64,000 bases of DNA from Candidatus Latescibacterota bacterium (GTDB lineage Bacteria > Krumholzibacteriota > Krumholzibacteriia > WVZY01). Below the pieces are notes generated by a model. The model was not told the DNA's origin. It did no database searches and saw only the letters and a list, made by a program, of their open reading frames with translations. The stretch lies in NCBI GenBank assembly GCA_011772205.1, contig WVZY01000023.1:63110-127109 (forward strand), written 5' to 3'. Positions 24,450-31,850 of the stretch are shown here, one piece after another (the stretch's first letter is position 1; every line of letters starts with the position of its first letter). The position numbers and the translations under genes were made by a program.

Positions 24450-25184
24450 TTGATCGGAGAGGAACCCTTATTGATTCGTATCGATGATAAGCCTTATTTG
24501 GTGGTGATGAGGACACCCGGTGAAGAGCTGTTTCAGACTGCCGGGTTCTGTCTTGGCGAGGGAATTGCAGACTCTCCGGATGATTTCGAGAACATAGGAT
24601 ATGATAAGGATCTAGATCCTAATATTGTTGATATTTGGCTCAAATCCGAACGACGCGAAAAGATTCAAGATCTTCTTATGCGGAAACGCCTTGTCAGCCA
24701 GACCAGTTGTGGGATTTGCGGTAAGGAGATGATCGAAGAACTTCATCAGATACTAACTCCGGCAGAAGACAGCTTCGAGGTCGAAAGTAGCGTTGTTTTT
24801 GATTGCATCAACACACTTTCCAACAAGCAGAAGTTCTATCAGACAACTAGAGGCTCACACGCTGCGCTGATATTTGACGATCAACTCAACGTGATCTCAT
24901 TTGCTGAGGATGTCGGTCGACACAATGCGGTCGATAAAGCAATCGGCGAAGCCTTTATGAACAGGACGCTGGACAAAGGCAGAATCCTGGTCCTGTCTTC
25001 AAGGGTAAGTTATGAATTGGTTCAAAAGGCAGCCAGAGCGCATCTGCCGATGACGATTAGTAACTCAAGACCGACCACCCTTGCCGCTGAAATGGGGCAA
25101 GCCCTCAACATGACGTTGGTCTTTCCTGCTGAGGAATCGGGATTGATAATAGTGTTCGGCAAAAACCGCATCAAGAGGGAATAA
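24450..25184 (+). CDS. fdhD: FdhD-type sulfurtransferase for molybdo/tungstopterin enzymes
   Basis: This protein of about 244 residues has the family motifs EEPLLIRI near the start, VVMRTPGEEL and QTSCGICGKEM, where the Cys pair is the sulfur-carrying site. It also has FAEDVGRHNAVDKAIG and SSRVSYELVQKAA. FdhD transfers sulfur from a cysteine desulfurase to the Mo or W ion of formate dehydrogenase-type cofactors. The usual start codon is missing: TTG 24450 is the first standard one. The same frame is open to 24357 and reads a plausible N-terminus (QALWCNSGVPETRSLEL), which would need ATT 24381. Its place after bamI suggests a role in cofactor maturation. Confidence 0.9.
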   Translation: MIGEEPLLIRIDDKPYLVVMRTPGEELFQTAGFCLGEGIADSPDDFENIGYDKDLDPNIVDIWLKSERREKIQDLLMRKRLVSQTSCGICGKEMIEELHQILTPAEDSFEVESSVVFDCINTLSNKQKFYQTTRGSHAALIFDDQLNVISFAEDVGRHNAVDKAIGEAFMNRTLDKGRILVLSSRVSYELVQKAARAHLPMTISNSRPTTLAAEMGQALNMTLVFPAEESGLIIVFGKNRIKRE

Positions 25185-25255
25185 AGCGGGGCGGACCAAG
25201 CACCAAATTCCCAACTCAAAAAGTGGATCGATTATGCAGGGTCGATCCTACGGGA

Positions 25256-25537
25256 TCAGGCCACACCTCCTGCAATCGCCGGAACGATCGTGACCACGTC
25301 CCCGCTCTTGAGGCGGGTCTGGTATTTATCGAGATACCGAATATCTTGATCGTTCACATATATATTAATAAATCCCCGGAGCCCACCATCTTCGGTCAAC
25401 ATCTGGCGGCGGAGTTCATCGTGCTGGCTGACGAGCTTATCCAGGAGTTCCTCGACCGTCCTCGCTTCGATCTCCACCGTGTCCTTATCCTCGATGTAAC
25501 GCCGGAGGGCACTTGGTATTAGCACTCTTACTGACAT
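25256..25537 (-). CDS. MoaD/ThiS-like small sulfur-carrier protein with C-terminal GG-VA
   Basis: This 93-residue ubiquitin-fold protein of MoaD type starts MSVRVLIPSALRRYIED. It has the conserved LLDKLVSQHDELR, IYVNDQDIR and LKSGDVVTIVPAIAGG segments. Normal MoaD and ThiS end in Gly-Gly, the residue that is thiocarboxylated. Here Gly90-Gly91 is followed by Val92-Ala93 before the stop, so the tail must be trimmed for activity. A JAMM metalloprotease gene lies 99 bases upstream on the same strand, and its family processes such tails in other bacteria. It may feed pterin cofactor synthesis for BamB or another sulfur pathway. Confidence 0.85.
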   Translation of the reverse strand: MSVRVLIPSALRRYIEDKDTVEIEARTVEELLDKLVSQHDELRRQMLTEDGGLRGFINIYVNDQDIRYLDKYQTRLKSGDVVTIVPAIAGGVA

Positions 25538-25636
25538 ATTTTCACCCTTGAACGAGACCGATGAGTATTTCTACGCCTTTCTTTCGCGCGCTTCTCGGCT
25601 CGGCGTCTTTCCATTCCGTTACCCGAGCCGGTTTCT

Positions 25637-26065
25637 TTAGGAGCTTGTAACGTTCATCGTCTCTCGAGAAAAAGCAGATCGGTCGTTGCACAGCACCCAG
25701 CAGGCAATATCGCGCGCCGTCCCTTTTTCCACGGCAACGATGAGATAGGCATAGACCGGAAGCGCCTGCTCCCTATCGTAATCCGAGGGTTGAGCGGCAT
25801 GATCCGGATGCGAGTGATAGAATCCGAGAATGTCGGCCCCCTTTTCCTCTGCCGTCTTTTCGAGGTAGATATAGTCGTCAGCGGTTATCAGATAGCGCTG
25901 CTTTGCCGACTCGCCATCCCAGCGATTCGGGAGAGGAATGATTTCGGAGACGCTCCGGGTGTCATTATTTTTGACACCGAAAAGCGCGCCACAGCATTCA
26001 GCAGGGTAGGATGATTCGGCGTGCCGGCGGATCTGATCCAGCGCTTCCTTGTTGATAGAGATCAT
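25637..26065 (-). CDS. JAMM/MPN+ metalloprotease (Mec/QbsD-like)
   Basis: This 142-residue protein is a minimal MPN+ domain. The zinc site is complete: Glu23, His84 and His86 (HSHPDH), Ser94 and Asp97 (SDYD). The spacing matches the JAMM motif E...H-x-H-P-x6-S-x2-D. Bacterial members remove C-terminal residues or adducts from ubiquitin-like sulfur carriers. The downstream gene on the same strand is a MoaD-like protein whose Gly-Gly is masked by two residues, which is a natural substrate. The pair is convergent with fdhD, and it is separate from but adjacent to the bam operon. Confidence 0.88.
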   Translation of the reverse strand: MISINKEALDQIRRHAESSYPAECCGALFGVKNNDTRSVSEIIPLPNRWDGESAKQRYLITADDYIYLEKTAEEKGADILGFYHSHPDHAAQPSDYDREQALPVYAYLIVAVEKGTARDIACWVLCNDRSAFSRETMNVTSS

Positions 26066-26288
26066 TTAGACGTCCCGATTCAAGCAGTTCTTAGTGCCCA
26101 ATGGGCTTCTAACAATTCTATTTTAGCCCCCGAAGTGGCGAGTTGCCAGCACTTTCCTTCAGAGTGGATCCCCACAAATTTCTTGCTCCTTGCGGCAGCC
26201 CTTGTTTCATTATGATCTTGCGTAGCGAGGCACAGATCTGCACTGACTATGCCTTTTTGTGATGATTCTTTCTTGTCTCAAAGGAAAA

Positions 26289-26336
26289 GGCTTTTCGCGA
26301 AAAGCCAAGCGACATATCATTTAGTTTAGCTATAAC
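26289..26336 (+). promoter_or_regulatory. Candidate promoter with adjacent palindrome upstream of the YgfZ-like gene
   Basis: A perfect 18-base palindrome, GGCTTTTCGCGAAAAGCC (26289-26306), lies directly before a possible -35 GCGACA (26309-26314). After 16 bases comes -10 TATAAC (26331-26336). The position suggests an operator, but no regulator is encoded next to it. The rest of the gap between the JAMM gene and this site (26066-26288) shows nothing recognisable. Confidence 0.4.
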
Positions 26337-26361
26337 CGCAGGTTTGGAAGGCTTTTCAAAA

Positions 26362-27594
26362 ATGCTCGCCGATCTCTATAAGAAAGAAGGCATTCTCTTG
26401 GGAGTTGCAATGGGTATCGAGTACCCGGAGTACTTCTCGGACCCCGGCGCAGAATACGCGGCTCTCACAATGCGCGCCGCGCTTATCGATCTCACACATT
26501 GGGGGGTTCTGCGCGTTTCGGGTAAAGACCGGATCCGGTTCCTGAACGCGATGCTGACGAACGATGTCGCTTCGCTTCCACAAGGGCAGGCCTGCCGCTC
26601 GGCGCTCGCCACCGTTAAAGGTAAGCTCGTTGCAGAAATCGTGGCCATCCCCAGAGGAAATGACGTTTTTCTATTTGTCGTTCAGGGGGACACAAAAGCG
26701 GTCCGGGATATACTGGAACGTCACATCATAATGGATGACGTGGCGCTCGCTAACGAATCCGGAGCGCTTGGCATCCTGGGTGTGGAAGGACCCAAAGCCA
26801 GCGAGGTTCTCTTACGTCTCCTTTCCAAGGAGGCGTTACCAAGCGAGCGATTTCGGTTCATCGAATGTCAATTCGAGAAGGCGAATATTCTCATCCTCAA
26901 CAATACTGTCACCGGCGAAGCGGGACACCATCTTCTCATCCCGGCAGGCGAATTGAAGCGGATCCGCGAGTTTCTCATTCAGTCCGGCCGTGCGTGCGAC
27001 ATGGCTTGCCTCGGCCGGATCGCGTGGAACATGCGCCGCGCTGAAAATGGCATCCCATGGTTCGGAGTGGATGTGTCTGATAACAACTTTCCCCTGGAAG
27101 TGAGAATGGACGATGTAGTGAATTACGCTAAAGGATGTTTCATCGGCCAGGAACCGCTGGCGAGAATCAGGCACCGGGGGCGTGTCAACAGGCACCTGGT
27201 CGGGCTGGTTCCCGATGGTGCACTACCGGATGAAGTAAGGACCCGCTTCCCCATCTTCGATGGCAAGACGGCTGAAAGCTTCGACGTACGCATCGAAAGG
27301 CTCGCAGGAACGCCCATTGACTCTCTCGATCTCAATGGTTTCTTTCCGGCTGGGGCGGAGCTCTTTGCAGCAGAGCCCGCAGAATTCACAATGGACAATG
27401 CTGCGTCCGGAGCGTCAGTCAAAGAACGCAAGTGCGTTGGCTGGATCACAAGCTCCGTATTTTCCCCAAAGCTTGGGAATCCCCTGCTCCTCGGCCACCT
27501 CAAGCGAGAGTTTACCGAGCCTGGTACTTCCCTGATTCTCCGCGCAAACGATCAGGAATTCAAAATCAAAGTAACGACCCTCCCGGTGGAGTAG
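26362..27594 (+). CDS. Folate-binding YgfZ/GcvT-like protein
   Basis: From ATG 26362 the protein has 410 residues. I preferred this ATG because GGAAGG (26346-26351) precedes it, although the frame is open from a TTG at 26344. It has the GcvT-like folate-binding fold: an N-terminal RAALIDLTHWGVLRVSGKDR stretch and the YgfZ signature KGCFIGQEPLARI. A C-terminal domain carries GWITSSVFSPKLGNPLLLGHL. YgfZ proteins support iron-sulfur cluster assembly or repair, and GcvT is the glycine-cleavage T-protein. No other glycine-cleavage gene is near and the KGCFIGQE motif favours the YgfZ group, which would suit an Fe-S-rich anaerobe. Confidence 0.8.
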   Translation: MLADLYKKEGILLGVAMGIEYPEYFSDPGAEYAALTMRAALIDLTHWGVLRVSGKDRIRFLNAMLTNDVASLPQGQACRSALATVKGKLVAEIVAIPRGNDVFLFVVQGDTKAVRDILERHIIMDDVALANESGALGILGVEGPKASEVLLRLLSKEALPSERFRFIECQFEKANILILNNTVTGEAGHHLLIPAGELKRIREFLIQSGRACDMACLGRIAWNMRRAENGIPWFGVDVSDNNFPLEVRMDDVVNYAKGCFIGQEPLARIRHRGRVNRHLVGLVPDGALPDEVRTRFPIFDGKTAESFDVRIERLAGTPIDSLDLNGFFPAGAELFAAEPAEFTMDNAASGASVKERKCVGWITSSVFSPKLGNPLLLGHLKREFTEPGTSLILRANDQEFKIKVTTLPVE

Positions 27595-27619
27595 AATTCC
27601 ACGATAAAGGAGCAAACGA

Positions 27620-28153
27620 ATGAACAAAGAAATTATCGAAACAGTGCCGGAATTTGATCTGATAAAAGATAGCGACTTGAGAAAGAGAATCTTGTCAGTG
27701 TGGGAAGAAGCGTTGAGCACGGGCGATTTCACGATAGAGGAAATGAAAAGGATCCCTTTTACGCTGCTCGCCGACAACGTTAAGGTCAGCTTTCTCGAAC
27801 ATGTGAGAACCGTGTGCCGATTGTGCGATGCGATGGCGGAAGTGCTCATCGATATGTACGGTGAGCGTGTGAAGATCAACCGGGATCACCTTATTGCAGG
27901 CGCATTACTGGCCGATATCGGAAAGATGATCGAGTTCGAGAAAAAGAGCGACGGAAGTCTCATCAAAGGGCACAGGGGAGATATGCTGAGGCACCCTTTC
28001 ACGGGCGTTGGTATGTGTTTCAAAGCGGGAATACCTTACGAGGTGATGCATATCGTGGCCGTTCATTCGAAGGAAGGCGACCACGTCAAGCGAAGTCCCG
28101 AAGCGATCATTTTCCACCACGCGGACTTCACCGATTTCGATCTTGTGAAATGA
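27620..28153 (+). CDS. HD-domain protein with altered HD motif
   Basis: This 177-residue helical protein is related to HD-superfamily phosphohydrolases. Conserved positions are His61 (FLEHVRTVC), the motif ALLADIGKM (95-103), His125 (LRHPFTG), His149 (VAVHSKEG) and Asp169 (HHADFTDFD). In active HD enzymes the second position reads H-D. Here it is Ala98-Asp99, so one metal ligand is missing. It starts 25 bases after the YgfZ-like gene and is probably co-transcribed. The substrate is unknown, and reduced or altered metal chemistry is likely. Confidence 0.75.
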   Translation: MNKEIIETVPEFDLIKDSDLRKRILSVWEEALSTGDFTIEEMKRIPFTLLADNVKVSFLEHVRTVCRLCDAMAEVLIDMYGERVKINRDHLIAGALLADIGKMIEFEKKSDGSLIKGHRGDMLRHPFTGVGMCFKAGIPYEVMHIVAVHSKEGDHVKRSPEAIIFHHADFTDFDLVK

Positions 28154-28160
28154 TCAAAAG

Positions 28161-28730
28161 CTACTCCGGCGCGGGCAACATTACAGAGATCATTCCACGG
28201 AGATCACCAGTCTCGAAGCCGTAAGCTTTGTCCTCGGTGTACTTTTCTACGATAAAGTCCGGCCTCGATTTCTTCGGCCCATGACAAGCCAGACAGGCCT
28301 CTTCAACGAATATCGGCTTCGAATAACGCAGAAATTCTTTTCCGTCCAGCTTTACGCTGTCCCAGAACTCCGTTAATTTCCTATTTTTATCGAACTTCTC
28401 CAGAAGCCCGGCTTCGGTCTCAGTCGCCTTGTGCATTGGATTCCTGAATTTTACTGCCGAGTGTCTAATTTTGAAGCCTTCCTCCTTTGCGATTTCCTTT
28501 GCAGTATCAGCGACCAAGCCGCATACCGCCTTGAACGTTGCCAGGGTGATTTCACTTTTGGGTTTGATGAAAGATTTTGCGAGGGCACCCCGCATGACTG
28601 TGATTTGCTCAGCGGCCGTCTTCGCTCTTTCTTTTTTTGCCTCGATCGTATCTGCTGTAGCTAGCGAAAGATGTATTCCAAGAGGCAGAAAAACCACGTG
28701 CAAGCAAACGATAATATATGCTCTCTTCAT
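28161..28730 (-). CDS. Periplasmic c-type heme protein, DUF3365 (Tll0287-like) family
   Basis: This 189-residue protein has an N-terminal signal sequence (MKRAYIIVCLHVVFLPLGIH then an Ala-rich cleavage region near residue 26). It has one heme c site, CLACHG, in a C-terminal segment (FVEEACLACHGPKKSRPD) followed by YGFETGDLRGMISV. This arrangement is typical of DUF3365 sensor or redox proteins that resemble PAS domains. It would be exported and carry a covalent heme in the periplasm. No histidine kinase is fused or adjacent. It is convergent with the HD-domain gene (7-base gap). Confidence 0.82.
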   Translation of the reverse strand: MKRAYIIVCLHVVFLPLGIHLSLATADTIEAKKERAKTAAEQITVMRGALAKSFIKPKSEITLATFKAVCGLVADTAKEIAKEEGFKIRHSAVKFRNPMHKATETEAGLLEKFDKNRKLTEFWDSVKLDGKEFLRYSKPIFVEEACLACHGPKKSRPDFIVEKYTEDKAYGFETGDLRGMISVMLPAPE

Positions 28731-28793
28731 AGCATCTCCATTCGTATCATAAACCCCGTATTTCTGCGGACAACCCGGGCGAGATCGGCGGCC

Positions 28794-29750
28794 CTATATT
28801 TTGCGTAGATAAAAACAGGCTTGATCTCCTTTTTCCTTTTCGTTCAACGATCTCGCGTCCGCTTCGAATGCCCGGATATCCGCTTGCGTGAAAATTGAGC
28901 GTTGAGGATCGACGGCATAAGAACGGTTGTCCCGGAGAGGAATACCGCGCCGGTACTGTTCGCTTCCCCAGAACTGGAATGCCGTCGAATCGTAGACAAT
29001 ATCGGAAACTGCGAAACCGACCTCCACCGCCATGATTTCGACGCTCTTTCTCGTATGCAGAAAGAGATGACGCGGCGCATCGAGCTGGACCCAATCCGCT
29101 CCATACATCCGCCAAACTTCAGAGCCCGCGACCGGTATTCGAATCAGAGCATAACGACCGTGATTCAAAATCCTGTGGATATCCCGGAGTGTTTGGAGCG
29201 GTTGTAATACGTGCTCGAACGAATGATGCAGCATTATCAAATCCCAGCTGTCATCGAGCTCCTGAAGCGTGCGCTTTAGCACTCGAACACCGCTCTTATA
29301 ATGAAGATCCCTCTCGATATAAGGATCAACACCTGTTAGATTGCTGAAGCCCGATGCACTCATTTCGAGAAGTAAGGCCCCGTTCCCGCAACCCACATCG
29401 AGGACTGGATCATTGAGATCCACGCCAGCGCGTTTGATCCAATTAACCATGGGTGGGATACCGTATCGGCCCGCCGCCAGCCTGCCGATGAAGTTACCTT
29501 TTCCGAGAGCATAAGCTGCGCGCCTGCGTTTGAAAAACCGTTTGAGCGCACCATGTTCTTTCAGGGTGGAAAACGAGTAATACTCCGCTGGATAATACTT
29601 GGAAAGATCAGCTGGCAGCTGCATGATCTGCAGGCACCCGCATTCGGAGCATTCGATGTACTCGAATTGATCTTCGAAACCGAACATCATCTCGCGGGCA
29701 GTGAAAGATGAATTGTTATCCGTATTGCCGCAGATCCTGCATCTGTGCAT
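28794..29750 (-). CDS. SAM-dependent class I methyltransferase with N-terminal zinc-finger-like motif
   Basis: This 318-residue protein begins with CRICGNTDN and CSECGCLQ, a four-cysteine metal site. The sequence then enters a Rossmann methyltransferase domain with motif I VLDVGCGNGALLLEM (about 116-130) and the post-motif LIMLHHSFEHVLQPLQTL. This layout is common in methyltransferases that act on sugars or surface polysaccharide intermediates. No glycosyltransferase or sugar-nucleotide gene is adjacent, so the substrate is open. It is a single gene, followed upstream by a repeat element. Confidence 0.82.
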   Translation of the reverse strand: MHRCRICGNTDNNSSFTAREMMFGFEDQFEYIECSECGCLQIMQLPADLSKYYPAEYYSFSTLKEHGALKRFFKRRRAAYALGKGNFIGRLAAGRYGIPPMVNWIKRAGVDLNDPVLDVGCGNGALLLEMSASGFSNLTGVDPYIERDLHYKSGVRVLKRTLQELDDSWDLIMLHHSFEHVLQPLQTLRDIHRILNHGRYALIRIPVAGSEVWRMYGADWVQLDAPRHLFLHTRKSVEIMAVEVGFAVSDIVYDSTAFQFWGSEQYRRGIPLRDNRSYAVDPQRSIFTQADIRAFEADARSLNEKEKGDQACFYLRKI

Positions 29751-29869
29751 GACAATCTAGTAAGCTCGATGCGTCACTCTTCAGAACATCTAGCGAACGA
29801 AGGATCGGCTGCTGACGATTGCGCGCTTGTGTTGCTCGTCCATCCGGCTGCGGCGGGGAATCCTTGTTG

Positions 29870-30054
29870 CTGGAGGCTCCGTGGGGGTTCCTCACCTGCG
29901 CCCACTTCGCTCGGCTATCCGCCTGCGGCTGAGGATTTTCGATCAGGGAGCTTTAACGCGGATTCTAGGCCTGCACCCGCTCCTTTCAGCGACCTGCCTC
30001 CGGCGGAGGATCCTCGCTCGCTCCGCGCAATGGTTCGTCACCCCCACGGAGCCT
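29870..30054. repeat. MITE-like GC-rich inverted-repeat element, copy B
   Basis: A 185-base element is bounded by perfect 17-base inverted ends: GGAGGCTCCGTGGGGGT (29870-29886) and ACCCCCACGGAGCCTCC (30038-30054). Inside are the units TTCCTCACCTGCGCCC and GGATCCTCGCTCGCTCCGCG, which also occur in copy A at 2465-2768. No coding potential is visible and no clear target-site duplication flanks it. The remainder of the 29751-30141 gap holds degraded similar sequence and no gene. Confidence 0.78.
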
Positions 30055-30141
30055 CCCTGTTCGCTTCCGCGCAATCGTCCACAGCCCACCCTTTTTCCAA
30101 GAATCTTTCCCTGCAGCTTGTCGAAATATGACGAATCCAGG

Positions 30142-31137
30142 TTATTCATAGAGCTCGTAGGATTCAATATACACGGAATCGATGAGCCATCTGCCGTTGA
30201 TGCGGCAGGCTATCCAGGCAAGCGCGAACCTTCTCACCTTATCGGATAGACTTTCTCCGTCGAAATTCATCCTGACTCGCAATTTGCTGGTACCGCTCGG
30301 CAGTGAAGTAACGCCATAAGATCCGAAATATGGGATCAACTCCTCCGGAGAAATCCCTAATTCATTCGAAAATATCCGAACGTTCTTAATCAGGTCCTTC
30401 AAATATTCGGTCGATATATCGCGATTGTGTCTTCCTGAAACATCATCTTCGTACGCCAGTGTGGGCATTTCTACTTTCTTTTCAAAAGCGCTGAAAAGAG
30501 TTCCATCTAGCGTGGTCGCCTTGAGAGTTTCCATGTCTTCAGCGGCAAGCGCTCGATATACTTTGAGGAGGAGTGGTCTCGGATTGATCGATTCTTCCCA
30601 ATCCATTTGCAACGCCAAGAAATGGATCCGTGACATCCTTTGGAGGTCGCGCAGGAGCGAGCCGTATTCCACCTCCGCCAGGTCGATATTGAGATCAGCC
30701 AGCATCCACTTGGATCTTCCCTCTCCACGCCGGAACTTCCACGTAATAGGTGTCCTCGTTTTGCCGGCCGCATCCTCGTCGAAAAATGAAATGAAAGCTT
30801 CCACCGACAGGCTGGTAATACGCACCGAAGGATTCTCCCGCTCCAGCTCAATGGGCTCCATTAGTTGCAGGATGCGGTTGAGACCTCTTCTTTTCTTTTG
30901 ACTTTCGATTTCATTCCAGTCTGTTTTTGCCTGCGAAATCGCTGAATACAGCGATTGGTAACTCTCGAAATCACCTTTTTTAACGGCTGTTCTTGCGCTG
31001 TCCATCAGGGCGAGGAGCTCTGAGCCGTCGTTTTCTTCGACGGTCGCCTTCTCGGAAGATTTCTGGCTGCAGGAGAATGAAAACAGGAGGCATACCAGAG
31101 CAAAGACACTGCCTATTCTCAAAATCTTTTCCATCAA
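30142..31137 (-). CDS. Hypothetical exported lipoprotein
   Basis: This 331-residue protein of unknown function has an N-terminal hydrophobic segment (ILRIGSVFALVCLLFSFSC) ending in a cysteine followed by SQKSSEK. This resembles a lipoprotein signal, though the lipobox is not canonical. The mature part is mixed alpha/beta with charged helices. It has a repeated theme of counting-type helices (ESYQSLYSAISQAKTDWNEI) and a C-terminal domain (RVRMNFDGESLSDKVRRFALAWIACRINGRWLIDS) like the NTF2-like tails of accessory lipoproteins. It overlaps the AlkD-like gene by 4 bases (ATGA), so they may be co-transcribed. Confidence 0.7.
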   Translation of the reverse strand: MMEKILRIGSVFALVCLLFSFSCSQKSSEKATVEENDGSELLALMDSARTAVKKGDFESYQSLYSAISQAKTDWNEIESQKKRRGLNRILQLMEPIELERENPSVRITSLSVEAFISFFDEDAAGKTRTPITWKFRRGEGRSKWMLADLNIDLAEVEYGSLLRDLQRMSRIHFLALQMDWEESINPRPLLLKVYRALAAEDMETLKATTLDGTLFSAFEKKVEMPTLAYEDDVSGRHNRDISTEYLKDLIKNVRIFSNELGISPEELIPYFGSYGVTSLPSGTSKLRVRMNFDGESLSDKVRRFALAWIACRINGRWLIDSVYIESYELYE

Positions 31138-31850
31138 ATCTTCCCCCTCAGATAACGTTGCCTTTTGGCTTCCGGAAACTTTTCGATTGCATACCGGAGC
31201 ATCGTCCGAGGCATCTTCCGGTAGTTTTTCTTCAAGAAGCCCTCCTCGGTTTTCAAATGACGCTTACCGATCTCGCGAAGCATCCACCCGACAGCTTTAT
31301 GAATCAAATCCTCCTCATCCGACAGTAACATCCCGGCAATCCTGACAGTGTGCGTGAAATCACCGCGCTTGATGAAATGATAGGTCGACATGATGGAAAT
31401 GCGCCTTTCCCACAGATTTCCGGATTTGGCCAGAGTGTCCAGGGTTTCTGTGCTCTTTCCCACCAGGTACGCGCCAACAATATGCTCGGCCGAGACGTCG
31501 ACGAGATCCCAGCTGTTTATATATTTTGTACTTCTCAAGTACAGATTGTAAATCTGCTTTTTATCGGATTCCGATCCTTTGGAATACTTGCGGACGAGGA
31601 CCAGGAGCGCAAACAGTCTCTCCTCATGGACCGCTGATTTGAGTAGCTGCTTCACCTCCTTCATTGGAATATCTTGGTATGCCGCGACAAGTCTCCTGAT
31701 ATCCGGAACACGGATTCCAAGAAACTTGTCTCCTTCCCCGTACTCCCCGGGGCCGGTTTTGAAGAATCGCTGCGCGATATCAGCTCTTTCCTTGCTTCCG
31801 AGCATCTTGAGCTGCGTTTGGACGTCGCCTGCTCTCATGATACTTCTCAA
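31134..31850 (-). CDS. AlkD-like DNA alkylation repair protein (HEAT-repeat glycosylase family)
   Basis: This 238-residue all-helical protein is of the AlkD family. Recognisable segments are KFLGIRVPDIRRLVAAY, HEERLFALLVLVRKY and INSWDLVDVSAEHIVGAYL. NLWERRISIMSTY and HKAVGWMLREIGKR follow. The Trp and Asp/Arg positions that contact alkylated bases in AlkD appear to be present. Such proteins excise N3- or N7-alkylpurines without base flipping. It lies between the GMP-synthase-like gene (overlap of 4 bases) and the lipoprotein gene, an arrangement without an obvious functional logic. Confidence 0.85.
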   Translation of the reverse strand: MRSIMRAGDVQTQLKMLGSKERADIAQRFFKTGPGEYGEGDKFLGIRVPDIRRLVAAYQDIPMKEVKQLLKSAVHEERLFALLVLVRKYSKGSESDKKQIYNLYLRSTKYINSWDLVDVSAEHIVGAYLVGKSTETLDTLAKSGNLWERRISIMSTYHFIKRGDFTHTVRIAGMLLSDEEDLIHKAVGWMLREIGKRHLKTEEGFLKKNYRKMPRTMLRYAIEKFPEAKRQRYLRGKI

